A DNA stretch of 64,000 bases, taken from assembly GCF_901212655.1 (NCBI RefSeq), contig NZ_CAAKON010000009.1, positions 1 to 64,000 of the forward strand, given 5' to 3'. Position numbers and translations under genes: made by a program. Below the pieces are notes generated by a model. That model was not told where the DNA came from. It ran no database searches and was given only the letters and a program-made list of their open reading frames with translations. This DNA is from Olsenella uli. GTDB taxonomy: Bacteria; Actinomycetota; Coriobacteriia; Coriobacteriales; Atopobiaceae. Below, piece by piece: positions 27,016 through 36,312 of the stretch (positions within the stretch are counted from its first letter, which is position 1; each line of letters starts with the position of its first letter).

Positions 27016-27842
27016 GCGCAGGTCTCCTCCTCATAGGCCTTGAGGGCGATGCCCTCTTCCGTGCGGTACGACGCCTGACGGGCGCGCAGGTCGTTCCAGT
27101 CGACGAGCGTGGCGTCAAAGTCGGGGCCGTCGACGCAGGCAAACTTGGTCTTGCCGCCCACCTCGACGCGGCAGCAGCCGCACATGCCGGTACCGTCGAC
27201 CATGATCGGGTTCAGGGAGGCGACGATGGGGATGTTCTCTTCCTCGCAGGTGATGGCAGAGAACTTCATCATCGGCACCGGGCCCACGCAGAAGGCGGCG
27301 TCGATCTCGCCGGACTCGCAGAGGCGCTTGAGCGGCAGGGTCACGACGCCCCTCTCGCCCTCGGAGCCATCATCGGTGGTGATGAAGAGGTGCTCGAGCG
27401 ACAGGGCCTTGAACTGATCGGTGAGGATGAGGAGGTCCTTGGTGCGGGCGCCCATGATGACGGAGACCTTCTTGCCCTGCTCGACGAAGGTGCGCGCCAC
27501 GGGGTAGGCGATGGCGAGGCCCACGCCGCCGCCGATGACGGCCACGCGGTCGCCCTCAAGCTCGGTGGGGTTGCCCAGCGGGCCGGTGACGTCGAGGATC
27601 GAGTCACCCTCCTCGAACTTAGATAGCATCTCGGTGGTCTTGCCAATCACCATGAAGATGAACTCGACCCAACCCTCCTCGGGGTTCCAGCCGGCGAGGG
27701 TGAACGGAACGCGCTCGCCCTCCTCGTTCGCGCGGACCATGAGGAACTGGCCGGCATGGGCCTTCTTGGCCATCTGCGGCGCCTCCACGCGAAACTCGAA
27801 CACCTTCTCCGAGAACTGCGTCTTTTTGAGGATCTTGTACAT
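27003..27842 (-). CDS. nfnA: NfnA/NfnS: small subunit of NADH-dependent ferredoxin:NADP+ oxidoreductase
   Basis: The 279-residue ferredoxin-NADP reductase-like subunit holds FAD, an NAD site and a [2Fe-2S] cluster. It has 'HAGQFLMVRANEEGERVPFT' (flavin), 'GPLGNPTELEGDRVAVIGGG' and a C-terminal cluster motif 'GTGMCGCCRVEVGG' with 'FACVDGPDFDA'. Such proteins are often annotated as dihydroorotate dehydrogenase electron transfer subunit, but no pyrD lies nearby and nfnB is the overlapping partner. Together they convert NADH and reduced ferredoxin with 2 NADP+ to NADPH, reversibly. ATG 27842 has GGAGAGGAGA upstream. Confidence 0.88.
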   Translation of the reverse strand: MYKILKKTQFSEKVFEFRVEAPQMAKKAHAGQFLMVRANEEGERVPFTLAGWNPEEGWVEFIFMVIGKTTEMLSKFEEGDSILDVTGPLGNPTELEGDRVAVIGGGVGLAIAYPVARTFVEQGKKVSVIMGARTKDLLILTDQFKALSLEHLFITTDDGSEGERGVVTLPLKRLCESGEIDAAFCVGPVPMMKFSAITCEEENIPIVASLNPIMVDGTGMCGCCRVEVGGKTKFACVDGPDFDATLVDWNDLRARQASYRTEEGIALKAYEEETCACHR

Positions 27843-28202
27843 GCAGATCTCCTCTCCTGCTTCTCTTTAAGCTCGCTGATGACGACACGCGGGCAAACCC
27901 CGTCCCGTTCATGGCCGCGGGCGAGCAAATACACACGCGGAACAATCTTATCCGGTAAGGGCTATGCCTGGACCGGGATTCTGGTGAGAGAGAAGCCGCT
28001 ACCTGCTGTGATTTTGAGAGCAAGACGTCCATTTGTCGTGCTAGTCGACGCGCAACGCAACGCATCAGAAACAAATCTGCATGGTCATCAAGAATCCGCC
28101 GAACGGTAAAACAATGGTCCGGAACCCAATCGGATTCCGGACCAAAAAACAAGCTAGGCGCCTACGGACAGCCAGGGTCCAGCAAGCGCTCGGCACCGGG
28201 CC
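27843..28202. other. Gap between nfnA and pth with a terminator
   Basis: No gene is supported. On the minus strand it contains the end of the prs-pth transcript (hairpin 28116-28143) and, nearer 27850-27960, the presumed nfnA promoter in a locally AT-richer stretch. I saw no riboswitch. Confidence 0.45.
28116..28143 (-). terminator. Terminator downstream of pth
   Basis: Arms GGTCCGGAA (28116-28124) and TTCCGGACC (28135-28143) enclose a 10-base loop. Read on the minus strand, the hairpin is followed by ATTGTTTTACC. It lies 60 bases past the pth stop. Confidence 0.8.
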
Positions 28203-28835
28203 TTACCGGGCCCCCGGCTTGCCGGCGCCGTTCACGTGATCGCGTGCGTAGATGACGCCCTGCGCGAGGCAGAGCCCGGCGGCACTGGCGGCGTCGGCGC
28301 AGGTCACGTCGAACTCCTCCAGCTCGGCCTTGCGGTACTCCTTGAGCACCCAGTCCGCCACGGGCATGCGTCCCGGTGGCATGCCGATGCCCACCCGGAT
28401 GCGGCTGAAGTCACGGCTGCCCAGCTTGTTGATGATGGACTTGAGGCCGTTGTGCCCGGCGTGGCCGCCGCCCACCTTCACGCGCACGTCACCGGGGTCA
28501 AGGTCGAGCTCGTCGTGGATGACCAGCAGCTCCTCGGGCGCCACGCCGTACTCGGCGCACAACTTGGAGATGGGGCCTCCGCTCGTGTTCATGTAGCTCT
28601 GCGGCTTGGCGAGCACCACCTCGCGCACGCCGGGCCTGCCGTCCTCGTCCACGCAGCGCACACGCACCACGGCAACCTCGGCGCCGCACTGGCTCTTCCA
28701 GTAGCCGGCACCCAGCCTGCGGCCCAGCTCGTCGATGCTCCTAAAGCCGGCGTTGTGTCTCGTGGCCGCATACTCCTCGCCAGGGTTGCCCAGGCCTGCC
28801 ACAAGGCGAATCGTCTTTGGCTGTGCTGCAGCCAT
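28203..28835 (-). CDS. pth: Peptidyl-tRNA hydrolase
   Basis: The 210-residue enzyme releases peptides from prematurely dropped peptidyl-tRNA. It has 'LVAGLGNPGEEYAATRHNAG' (catalytic His in RHN), 'VLAKPQSYMNTSGGPISKL', 'ELLVIHDELDLDPGDVRVK' (catalytic Asp) and 'GGGHAGHNGLKSIINKLG'. A GAGGAGG lies before ATG 28835. It follows prs by 146 bases on the same strand, a common pairing with glmU-prs-pth in Gram-positive bacteria. Confidence 0.95.
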   Translation of the reverse strand: MAAAQPKTIRLVAGLGNPGEEYAATRHNAGFRSIDELGRRLGAGYWKSQCGAEVAVVRVRCVDEDGRPGVREVVLAKPQSYMNTSGGPISKLCAEYGVAPEELLVIHDELDLDPGDVRVKVGGGHAGHNGLKSIINKLGSRDFSRIRVGIGMPPGRMPVADWVLKEYRKAELEEFDVTCADAASAAGLCLAQGVIYARDHVNGAGKPGAR

Positions 28836-28981
28836 GATGCCTCCTCATGCGAGGGGCCGCGCGCCTCGCGGCGTGCGGCCCCAAAGTCTCGGGTATCGGA
28901 TGCTGTCCGGCAGACTGCACCCTTGGGCGTCCATGGCGAGCGAGGCCATGGGATGGGGCGGCCCGGCGCGGACCTGGCCGC

Positions 28982-29974
28982 TTACAGGTTGAAGCGGCCG
29001 CCCACCATGCCAGACACCGAGGTGTTGGTGAAGACGTGGTAGATGCACTCAGAGATCTCGTTGGCAACGGAGATGGTCTTCACCTTCGTGCCAAGCTCCT
29101 CGGCCGCGTGCGGCACGGAGTCCGTGACGACGCACTCCACGATGGGCGCGTCCTCCAGGCGCTCGATGGCGGGGCCGGAGAAGATGCCGTGGGTGGCGCA
29201 CACGTAGATGTCGCCGGCACCCATGTTCTTGAGCTCCTTGATGGCGCCGCAGAGCGTGCCTGCGGTGTCGATCATGTCGTCGTTGATGATGCAGGTCTTG
29301 CCCTCGATGTCACCGATGATGCCCATGACCTCGGCCATGTTGTGGCGCGGACGGCCCTTGTGGGCGATGGCGAGGCTGCAGCCCAGGTCATCGGAGAGCT
29401 TCTTGCAGGCCTTGGCGCGTCCCACGTCCGGGGAGACGACGACGGTGTTGTCCCAGTCGAAGTTCTTGTTCTTGAAGTACTCGCCAAAGAGGGGGAGTGC
29501 CGTGAGGTGGTTCACGGGCACGTCGAAGAAGCCCTCGATCTGGCCCTGGTGCAGGTCGAGCGTGATGACGCGGTCCACGCCGGCGGTCTCGAGCAGGTTG
29601 GCCACGAGACGCGCCGTGATCGGCTCGCGCGGGGAGGCCTTGCGGTCCTGGCGGGCGTAGGCGTAGTGGGGAATGACGGCGGTGATGGAGCGAGCCGAGG
29701 CACGGGTGGCGGCGTCGGCCATGATGAGGGTCTCCATCAGCAGGTCGTTGACGTTGGCGCCAACGATGGACTGGATGAAGAAGACGTCGCAGCCGCGGAC
29801 GGACTCGTCGAAGCGGGCGTAGATCTCGCCGTTGGCGAAGTGCTCGAGCGTGAGGCCCTCCACCTCGATGCCCAGGGTCTTGGCGATGGACGCCGCGAGG
29901 TCAGGGTTGCTCGTGCCCGTATAGATGCGGAGTCGCTTTCTGATGGGGACGAGCTGGTCGAGGTCTTCGTACAT
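28982..29974 (-). CDS. prs: Ribose-phosphate pyrophosphokinase
   Basis: The 330-residue enzyme makes PRPP from ribose 5-phosphate and ATP. Family marks are 'GTSNPDLAASIAKTLGIEV', 'EHFANGEIYARFDESVRGCD', 'PHYAYARQDRKASPREPITA', 'VITLDLHQGQIEGFFDVPVN' and the PRPP loop 'IINDDMIDTAGTLCGAIKEL'. Gene order glmU-prs-pth on the minus strand is the conserved one and links nucleotide-sugar and nucleotide synthesis. Confidence 0.96.
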   Translation of the reverse strand: MYEDLDQLVPIRKRLRIYTGTSNPDLAASIAKTLGIEVEGLTLEHFANGEIYARFDESVRGCDVFFIQSIVGANVNDLLMETLIMADAATRASARSITAVIPHYAYARQDRKASPREPITARLVANLLETAGVDRVITLDLHQGQIEGFFDVPVNHLTALPLFGEYFKNKNFDWDNTVVVSPDVGRAKACKKLSDDLGCSLAIAHKGRPRHNMAEVMGIIGDIEGKTCIINDDMIDTAGTLCGAIKELKNMGAGDIYVCATHGIFSGPAIERLEDAPIVECVVTDSVPHAAEELGTKVKTISVANEISECIYHVFTNTSVSGMVGGRFNL

Positions 29975-30203
29975 GAGTCCGCCTTCCCGTGTGAGGTCCG
30001 GAGTCGTTTCTTGCCGATTGTCTAGCTTACTATTTCTTGCTTTGTGATGGAGCTCAGCCGGTGTTTGCTCCCATAAAAATGCGGGTCAAGCGTTTTGCCC
30101 GCCTGGCCCGCACACCGTCTGTCTACGTTTTGTGGCAGTTTGCGCGTGACCCCGGCAACGCCGTTGCGTCACCGGGGCCATCCTCATACCTTGTCGCCGT
30201 GCC

Positions 30204-31616
30204 CTACTTCTGGGCCTTCAGCGCCTCGCGATGCTTGTGCGCCCAGCCCTCGATGTTGGTCTGGCGCGCGCGCCCCACGCCCAGGGCGTCGGCCGGCACG
30301 GGCTTCGTGATGACGGAGCCGGCGGCCACGAGCGCGCCGTCGCCAATCTCGGCGGGCGCCACCATCATCGTGTCAGAGCCCACGAAGACGCCGTCGCCGA
30401 TGACGGTCTTGTGCTTGTGGACGCCGTCGTAGTTACAGGTGATGGAACCGGCGCCGATGTTCACGCCGCTGCCCATGGTGGTGTCGCCGATGTAGGAGAG
30501 GTGCGGCACCTTGGACCCCTCGCCGATCGTGGACTTCTTGATCTCCACGTGCGTGCCTGCCTTGGAGCCGTCGAGCATGTGGGTGCCGGGGCGCAGGTAG
30601 GCGCGCGGGCCGCAGTCCACGGCGTTCTCGAGCACGGCGTCGATGGCCACCGTCTCGTCGATGACGCAGCCGTCGCCGGCTCGCACGTTCGTAAGGCGCG
30701 TCTGGGGGCCCAGCTGGCAGTCCTCGCCCACGTGGGTGTCGCCGATCAGGAAGGTCTGCGGCCACACCACCGTGTCGCGGCCGATGGTGCAGTCTGGGCC
30801 GATCCAGGCCTGCATGGGGTCGATGAAGGTGACGCCCTCGGCCATGAGGCGGTCGTTGATGCGGTCGCGGGCGATGCGCGTGGCGCGGGCGAGCTCGGAG
30901 CGGCTGTTCACGCCCAGGCCCTCGGTGTAGTCGTTCACGTGCACCACGGCCACGCGGTCACCGTGGGAGCGGAGAATCTCGATCATGTCCGGGAGGTAGT
31001 ACTCGCCCTGGGCGTTGTCGTGCCCGATCTCGCCGATGTGGGCGGCGAGCTTGGCGCCGTCGAAGGCATAGCAGCCGGCGTTGAGCTCGTGGAGCGTCTC
31101 GAGCTGCTCGGGCGTGCAGTCCTTCTGCTCGATGTTGCGGATGACGTTGCCTCCGGCGTCGAGCTCGATGCGGCCGTAGCCGGTGGGGTCGGGGGCGGTG
31201 ATGGTGAGGATGGAGGCCGCCGTGACGCCGTCTGCCACGGACTCCACGAAGCGCCGGATCGTCTCGGGGCGGGCGAGCGGCAGGTCGCCGTTCAGGACGA
31301 CGACGGGGCCGGCATCGACGCCGGTGGCCTCGAGGGCGCAGCGCACGGCGTGGCCGGTGCCGAGGCGCTCGGTCTGCTCGACGCACTCGACGCTGACGTC
31401 TGCGCGCTCGCCGTAGGCGGCGCCCACGATGGCGCGGACCTCGTCGGCGTGGCTGCCCACCACCAGCACGATGCGCGTGCAGCCGCCGGCGATGGCGGCG
31501 TCTGCCACCCAGCACACCATCGGCTTGCCGAGGATCTCGTGCGCAACCTTTGCGTGGTTGGACTTCATGCGGGTTCCCTCGCCCGCGGCGAGGATGATTG
31601 CGGTGGCGTTGGCCAT
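30204..31616 (-). CDS. glmU: Bifunctional UDP-N-acetylglucosamine pyrophosphorylase / glucosamine-1-phosphate acetyltransferase
   Basis: The 470-residue enzyme makes UDP-GlcNAc for the cell wall. The N-terminal nucleotidyltransferase has 'ILAAGEGTRMKSNHAKVAHE' and 'VVLNGDLPLARPETI'. The C-terminal left-handed beta helix carries 'DCGPRAYLRPGTHMLDGSKA', 'GEGSKVPHLSYIGDTTMGSG' and 'NIGAGSITCNYDGVHKHKT' (acetyltransferase site). ATG 31616 has CAGGAGAC upstream; longer upstream frames are noise. prs follows after 229 bases. Confidence 0.96.
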   Translation of the reverse strand: MANATAIILAAGEGTRMKSNHAKVAHEILGKPMVCWVADAAIAGGCTRIVLVVGSHADEVRAIVGAAYGERADVSVECVEQTERLGTGHAVRCALEATGVDAGPVVVLNGDLPLARPETIRRFVESVADGVTAASILTITAPDPTGYGRIELDAGGNVIRNIEQKDCTPEQLETLHELNAGCYAFDGAKLAAHIGEIGHDNAQGEYYLPDMIEILRSHGDRVAVVHVNDYTEGLGVNSRSELARATRIARDRINDRLMAEGVTFIDPMQAWIGPDCTIGRDTVVWPQTFLIGDTHVGEDCQLGPQTRLTNVRAGDGCVIDETVAIDAVLENAVDCGPRAYLRPGTHMLDGSKAGTHVEIKKSTIGEGSKVPHLSYIGDTTMGSGVNIGAGSITCNYDGVHKHKTVIGDGVFVGSDTMMVAPAEIGDGALVAAGSVITKPVPADALGVGRARQTNIEGWAHKHREALKAQK

Positions 31617-31871
31617 GGGATGTCTCCTGTCGTATGCGGGGCGCGGGGCGCCCGTCACAGTTGGCGCCATGATACCGCACGCGTGCGAAGGGGCCGTGGC
31701 CGTTGGCCGTGCGTCTCGGGGGACTTGCTCGCGGCTCTTTGCTGGCCGTGCCGTCCTGATCGAAACGCGACCTCATCACGTATGCAAGTGTGCCCGTCCG
31801 CGAACGGCTGCCAAAGGCGGGCGCCGGGCGAATCGCGGAGGCGTTCCTCAGCGTAAACAAAAACCAGCGCG

Positions 31872-31946
31872 TGGCTGGGGCACTAGGATTCGAACCTAGG
31901 TAACGGGAATCAAAATCCCGGGTCCTGACCACTGGACGATGCCCCA
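31872..31946 (-). tRNA. tRNA-Gln (anticodon UUG)
   Basis: Read on the minus strand, the 75-base sequence starts TGGGGCATCGTCCAGTGG and ends GTGCCCCAGCCA with an encoded CCA. The acceptor arms TGGGGCA/TGCCCCA pair, the anticodon loop is TTTTGAT within stem CGGGA/TCCCG, and the T arm is CTAGGTTCGAATCCTAG. It lies between the exporter operon and glmU. Confidence 0.96.
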
Positions 31947-32015
31947 GCCTCGCGCTGGCGTTGATAGTGTAACAGCTCGCGGCGGGCGCGAGAGCGAACT
32001 CGTATTGATTGCCGC

Positions 32016-33239
32016 CTACTGATACCGGAGCGCCTCGACCGGGTCGAGCTTGGCGGCGCGGCGGGCGGGGTAGTAGCCAAACACGAGGCCGATGAGCACG
32101 CAGATGCCGCAGGCGACACCCACCGCGCCCGCCGAGATGGCCGGGGCCACGCTGCCGCTGGCACCCATGCTCGAGGCGAGCCCGCTCGTGCTCGCCACGT
32201 ACGCAAGCGCCCAGCTCCCGCCGTAGCCAACCGCCACGCCGATGACGCCACCGGCCACGCTGATGGCGATGGACTCCCACAGAAACTGCGTGGTGATGTC
32301 GCCGCGCGTGGCGCCCAGCGCGCGCCTGAGGCCGATCTCACGGATGCGCTCCGTGACGCTGGTGAGCATCATGTTCATGATGCCGATGCCTCCCACCAGC
32401 AGCGATATGCCGGCGACGGCACCCATCATGAGCGAGAAGGAGTTCATGTACTCGTTCAGCGAGTCGATGGCCTCCTTCATGGACTGTACGTAGATGGAGC
32501 TCTCGATCTCGTCGTCGGGAACGTTCTGCATCTTGGCCAGCTGCTGCTTGGTCTTCTCTACGAGCGAGGAGATGTCCACACCCTCGCGGGCAAAGCCCAC
32601 CACGTCGTTGAGGCCCCGGCCGCCCGCGCCCAGGCGGTCCCTCACGGTGTTGGGCGGCAGCCATGCGTTGCCGTAGCCGTCGCCACCGCCCATCATCGAG
32701 CTTGAGGGGAGCACGCCCACCACCTGGTAGGGTGAGCCGTTGATCCGCACGGTCTTGCCCGTGGGGTCGGCGTTGGGATCGCCAAAGAGCTGCCGCATGC
32801 CGTCCGTGGTGAGCAGACACACCTGGGCGCCACCCGCGGCCTCCTCGGCCGTCCAGAGGCGTCCCGTGGAGACGGAGAGACCGCTTGCGCGTAGGTAGCG
32901 CTCGTCCCCACCGTAGAAGGTGGCGCTGAGCTGACCGTTGTCGGAGGTCATCTCGCCGCCGGTGACGTATGCGCCGGTGATGAACTCGTACTTGGGCAGC
33001 GCCTGCTCGAGGGTCTCCAGGTCGTCCTCCGTGAGGCCGTGGGGCGCGTACATCGAGACGCGCCGGGCGGCGTCGAGCCCCAGCTCGCCTACGAGCGAGT
33101 TGCGGATGCCGCCGATGAGCGAGGTCATGGCGATGACGGCGGCGATGCCGATGACGATGCCGAGCACGGTGAGCAGCGAGCGCCCTCGGTTGGCGTCGAG
33201 GGCGCTCACGGTCTCCGCGGCGAGGTCGCGTGGGGTCAT
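32016..33239 (-). CDS. MacB-type ABC exporter permease
   Basis: The 407-residue permease has an N-terminal helix '[20 protein letters not shown]', a periplasmic-type MacB core domain (about residues 45-260, with '[20 protein letters not shown]') and three C-terminal helices of the FtsX domain ('[20 protein letters not shown]'). The ending '[19 protein letters not shown]' is the classic MacB C-terminus. It is the last gene of the adaptor-ATPase-permease set 35892 to 32016, which probably exports peptides or amphiphilic drugs. Two bases separate it from the ATPase gene. Confidence 0.9.
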   Translation of the reverse strand: MTPRDLAAETVSALDANRGRSLLTVLGIVIGIAAVIAMTSLIGGIRNSLVGELGLDAARRVSMYAPHGLTEDDLETLEQALPKYEFITGAYVTGGEMTSDNGQLSATFYGGDERYLRASGLSVSTGRLWTAEEAAGGAQVCLLTTDGMRQLFGDPNADPTGKTVRINGSPYQVVGVLPSSSMMGGGDGYGNAWLPPNTVRDRLGAGGRGLNDVVGFAREGVDISSLVEKTKQQLAKMQNVPDDEIESSIYVQSMKEAIDSLNEYMNSFSLMMGAVAGISLLVGGIGIMNMMLTSVTERIREIGLRRALGATRGDITTQFLWESIAISVAGGVIGVAVGYGGSWALAYVASTSGLASSMGASGSVAPAISAGAVGVACGICVLIGLVFGYYPARRAAKLDPVEALRYQ

Positions 33240-33241
33240 GG

Positions 33242-34060
33242 CTACACCTCCGGGATTCGTGGCGTGCGGGTGGATGTGGCGGCGCCTGATGGGGCGGGTG
33301 TGGAGGCCGGCGGGCTCGCTCCGGCGTCCGCGACGTCTGCCCTCGTTCGTCCGAGCGTGCCGCCCACCCGGCCTGCCGTCTCGTAGGCGCCCGCCTGAAT
33401 CTTGCCGTCCAGGATGTGGACCGTGCGGTCCGCGCGAGCGGCCACGTCTGGATCGTGCGTGATGAGCACGATGGTCTTGCCGCGGTCGCGCAGTCGCTCG
33501 AAGGTCTGCATGACCATCTCGCCGGTGGCGGAGTCGAGGTTTCCCGTGGGCTCGTCGGCCAGGATGATGGCCGGGTCGCACACGAGGGCGCGCGCGATGG
33601 CCACGCGCTGCATCTGGCCTCCGGAGAGTTCGTTGGTCTTGTGATCCCAGTGGTCCACCGGCAGGTTCACGGCCGAGAGCGCCGCCACGGCGCGCGGCTC
33701 GCGCTCTCGGCGCGGCACGTCGGCGTAGGCGAGCGGCAGCATCACGTTGCGCAGCACGGTGGCGCGGGGCAACAGGTTGAAGCTCTGGAACACGAAGCCG
33801 ATGCGCCTGCCGCGCACGAAGGAGAGGTCGTCGTCGGAGAGCTCGGAGACGTCGAGCCCCTCGAGGCGGTAGGTGCCGGTGGTGGGCGTGTCCAGCAGGC
33901 CCAGGATGTTCATGAGCGTGGACTTTCCCGAGCCCGAGGGGCCCATGATGGCAAGGAACTCGCCTGCCTCCACGCTGAGGGACACCCCGCGCAGCACGTG
34001 GTTGAAACCCGCGCCCGTCTCGAAGATGCGGTGGACGCCGCGGATGTCGATGACGGGCAT
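33242..34060 (-). CDS. MacB-type ABC exporter ATP-binding protein
   Basis: The 272-residue ATPase has Walker A '[15 protein letters not shown]', the Q-loop in '[19 protein letters not shown]', signature '[16 protein letters not shown]', Walker B '[14 protein letters not shown]' and H-loop 'LITHDPDVA'. A Pro/Ala/Thr-rich tail of about 45 residues follows the domain. It sits directly between the HlyD-like adaptor and the permease. Confidence 0.92.
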   Translation of the reverse strand: MPVIDIRGVHRIFETGAGFNHVLRGVSLSVEAGEFLAIMGPSGSGKSTLMNILGLLDTPTTGTYRLEGLDVSELSDDDLSFVRGRRIGFVFQSFNLLPRATVLRNVMLPLAYADVPRREREPRAVAALSAVNLPVDHWDHKTNELSGGQMQRVAIARALVCDPAIILADEPTGNLDSATGEMVMQTFERLRDRGKTIVLITHDPDVAARADRTVHILDGKIQAGAYETAGRVGGTLGRTRADVADAGASPPASTPAPSGAATSTRTPRIPEV

Positions 34061-34062
34061 GG

Positions 34063-35892
34063 CTAGCTCACCTGCACCGCGCCGGAGCTGCCCGAGTCTC
34101 CCGGCTCGGGGGTTGGCGATTCTGCGGGCTCGTCTGGGGCGCCTGCCGCGTTGGCGCCGGCCTCGGCTGCGGTGTCGCTTGCCGCGTCACCGGCCGCGTC
34201 CGTGGCGCCGCCTACGGGGTTGACCATCATCGAGTCTGCCGCCGTGCCGTCGAGCACGGTACCGCCCGTCTGCGCGCCTTCGGGGAACGTGAGCGCCTCC
34301 ATGCCGGAGATGACCACGGCGTCGCCCTCGGCGAGGCTTCCGTCCGTACTCTCCACGGCCGCCTCGGAGCCGTTGTTCGCGAGCACCGTCACCGTGGCCA
34401 TGCGCCCGGCGTGGAGCTCGGCGTCGTCCTCCACGTAGACGATGCCGGTGCCGTCGCCCAGGTCCGTGAGCGCGGCGGCGGGCACGATGAGGGCGGTGTC
34501 GATGGTCTCGGTCACCACGCTCACGTTGGCCGTCATGCCGGGCTTCAGTCGCGCGTCTGGGGCGGGAATCACGAGGTCGACGGCATAGGTGACCCCGCCG
34601 CCCCCGTAGCCGCCGTACATGCCCGACGAGTCGCTCGAGCTCGTGGTGGCAATCGAGCGCACGGTGGCGTTGAGCATCGCGTCCGGGGCGGCGGAGAAGG
34701 TTGCGGTAGCGGCCTGTCCCACCTGCACCTTGTTGACGTCTACCTCGCTTACCTGCATGGTGACGGTCATCTGGGAGAGGTCGGCGATCTGGCAGAGCGA
34801 GCCCGTGGGGCCGCTCGACCCGTCGCCCATCGCGGCCTGGCCAACCGAAGCCCCCGTCTGGGCGCTCAACTGGATGATGCTGCCGGCTGCAGGCGCGCGC
34901 ACGGTGCGCTGCTCGGCCTGCTCCACGGCCTTGTCGTAGGCGTCGTTTGCCTGCTCGAGGGCGATGTTCGCGCTCTGCACCTGTCCCTCGGCGGACGTGA
35001 CGGCCTGCTCGGCGGAGCGCACGCCCTCCTTGGCCGAGGAGATGCCTGCGTCAACCTCGCTGGAGTTGTCGCCAACCACGGCGCCGGTCTCGTCGGTGAG
35101 CTGCGTTACGGGCGCGGCCTTGGCCTTCTTGAGGGCGTCCTTGGCGTCCGAGAGCGACTCGTGGGAATCGGCGAGCGCCTGCTTGGCCTGCGTCACGCCG
35201 GATTCGGCCGTGCGGATGCCGCGCTCGGCCTCGGCCACGGCGCGGTCGAGCTCGTCATTCTTGATGGTGAAGAGCACATCGCCCTCGGCCACCTGCTGGC
35301 CAAGCACCACGTTGACGCTCTCGATGGTGCCGTCTATCTGGGGAGTCACGAGGGTGGACGAGGCTGGCTTGATGGGGCCCGACCCCGTAATCTCGTTGGT
35401 GAAGGGGCCGCGGTAGACCGGCTGGGTGATGACCTGAGTCTCGCTGCCGGCAGGTGCGGAGGTGGAGGCGTGGCGCCAGATGGCGACGGCGGCCACCAGC
35501 GCCACGACCACGCCCGCCGCGATGCCGCGGCGGATGAGCTTCTTCCTGCGGCGCTCGGCGCGCAGGCGCTTGAGCTGGGCGTAGGCCTCCTGCTCGGCGG
35601 GGTCGAGCGTGCCGTGGACGTTCGCGCCGGCGGGGATGTCGGCTGAGTCGGCGCCGGGACGGGTCTGGTCTGCCCTGAGCACCTCGAGGTTGGGCATGCT
35701 GGTGGGGAGGCGCTTGGTCTGCGCGTCCTCGTCCGTCGGCCCGCCTGGGGCGCTGGCCTGGCCCTTCGAGCCAGGGCCCGTCCCAGGCGGGCTGCCCGGG
35801 CCCTTCTCGGCCGAGAGGTCGAGGGTCTCGACGCCCCTGGGCTCGTCTGTCGAAGCGTGTTTGCTGCCGTGTCTGTTCTTCCGGAATCGCAT
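34063..35892 (-). CDS. HlyD/MacA-like membrane fusion protein of an ABC exporter
   Basis: The 609-residue adaptor has a long cytoplasmic N-terminus (about 115 residues, Pro/Gly/Asp-rich), one helix near residues 121-140 ('[17 protein letters not shown]') and then the extracellular adaptor. The biotinyl-lipoyl half motifs are '[20 protein letters not shown]' and '[20 protein letters not shown]', around a coiled-coil hairpin of about 120 residues. Beta-barrel parts include '[20 protein letters not shown]'. The C-terminus is Ala/Gly/Pro-rich. GGGGGA precedes ATG 35892. With the next two genes it forms a MacAB-like set without an outer membrane factor, as usual in Gram-positives. Confidence 0.88.
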   Translation of the reverse strand: MRFRKNRHGSKHASTDEPRGVETLDLSAEKGPGSPPGTGPGSKGQASAPGGPTDEDAQTKRLPTSMPNLEVLRADQTRPGADSADIPAGANVHGTLDPAEQEAYAQLKRLRAERRRKKLIRRGIAAGVVVALVAAVAIWRHASTSAPAGSETQVITQPVYRGPFTNEITGSGPIKPASSTLVTPQIDGTIESVNVVLGQQVAEGDVLFTIKNDELDRAVAEAERGIRTAESGVTQAKQALADSHESLSDAKDALKKAKAAPVTQLTDETGAVVGDNSSEVDAGISSAKEGVRSAEQAVTSAEGQVQSANIALEQANDAYDKAVEQAEQRTVRAPAAGSIIQLSAQTGASVGQAAMGDGSSGPTGSLCQIADLSQMTVTMQVSEVDVNKVQVGQAATATFSAAPDAMLNATVRSIATTSSSDSSGMYGGYGGGGVTYAVDLVIPAPDARLKPGMTANVSVVTETIDTALIVPAAALTDLGDGTGIVYVEDDAELHAGRMATVTVLANNGSEAAVESTDGSLAEGDAVVISGMEALTFPEGAQTGGTVLDGTAADSMMVNPVGGATDAAGDAASDTAAEAGANAAGAPDEPAESPTPEPGDSGSSGAVQVS

Positions 35893-36312
35893 GGCGTCCC
35901 CCTCACCTGGCGCCCCGGGGTTCCGGCGCGCGGCCAATGTGCGTGTCAGATGACGTTCGTCGGTGGTGCAATTGCCCTGGTCGGCGGTGCCCGTAGGCAC
36001 CAAGCTACCCGAATGGAGGCTTGAAGGACCCCTGGCCTGGGCGCTGTTCCGCCGAAGGCCCCTCCCACTCCGCCAGCGAGTCCGCGCGCGCCGTCTTGCG
36101 CGCGACCGGCGGACGAGCTTGGGAGAGGGGGTTGGGCAAGACGGGGCCGAGGGTGGCGTGTCCCCGCTCGCCGCGAGCCAAATTCGCTGCCGGCGTGGCT
36201 CGCGCGTGGCCGACGGGCCGGCTGGGGCGGAGGGTGGCCAGCCCCGGTCGCGAGATGAGTCAAATAGGAGGGCAACGTGACTCATCGAAAGCGCGGCCTG
36301 CGAGGCACTCCC
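35893..36312. other. 420-base gap upstream of the adaptor gene
   Basis: No gene is supported; the adaptor frame stays open to 36285 but reads as arginine/proline-rich noise without a ribosome-binding site. It holds the ATGAGTCA/TGACTCAT box at 36255-36285 and presumably a second promoter for the adaptor-ATPase-permease genes. Confidence 0.5.
36255..36285. promoter_or_regulatory. Inverted repeat ATGAGTCA-N15-TGACTCAT, copy 1
   Basis: Half-sites at 36255-36262 and 36278-36285 are perfect reverse complements with 15 bases between them. The same sequence and the same spacing recur at 41754-41784. It lies upstream of the HlyD-like adaptor gene, just past the end of the FtsX permease gene. Confidence 0.6.

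Noticed and set aside
35893..36285. N-terminal extension of the HlyD-like adaptor
   Set aside because: The open frame continues, but it lacks a ribosome-binding site and reads as low-complexity noise; ATG 35892 has GGGGGA upstream.
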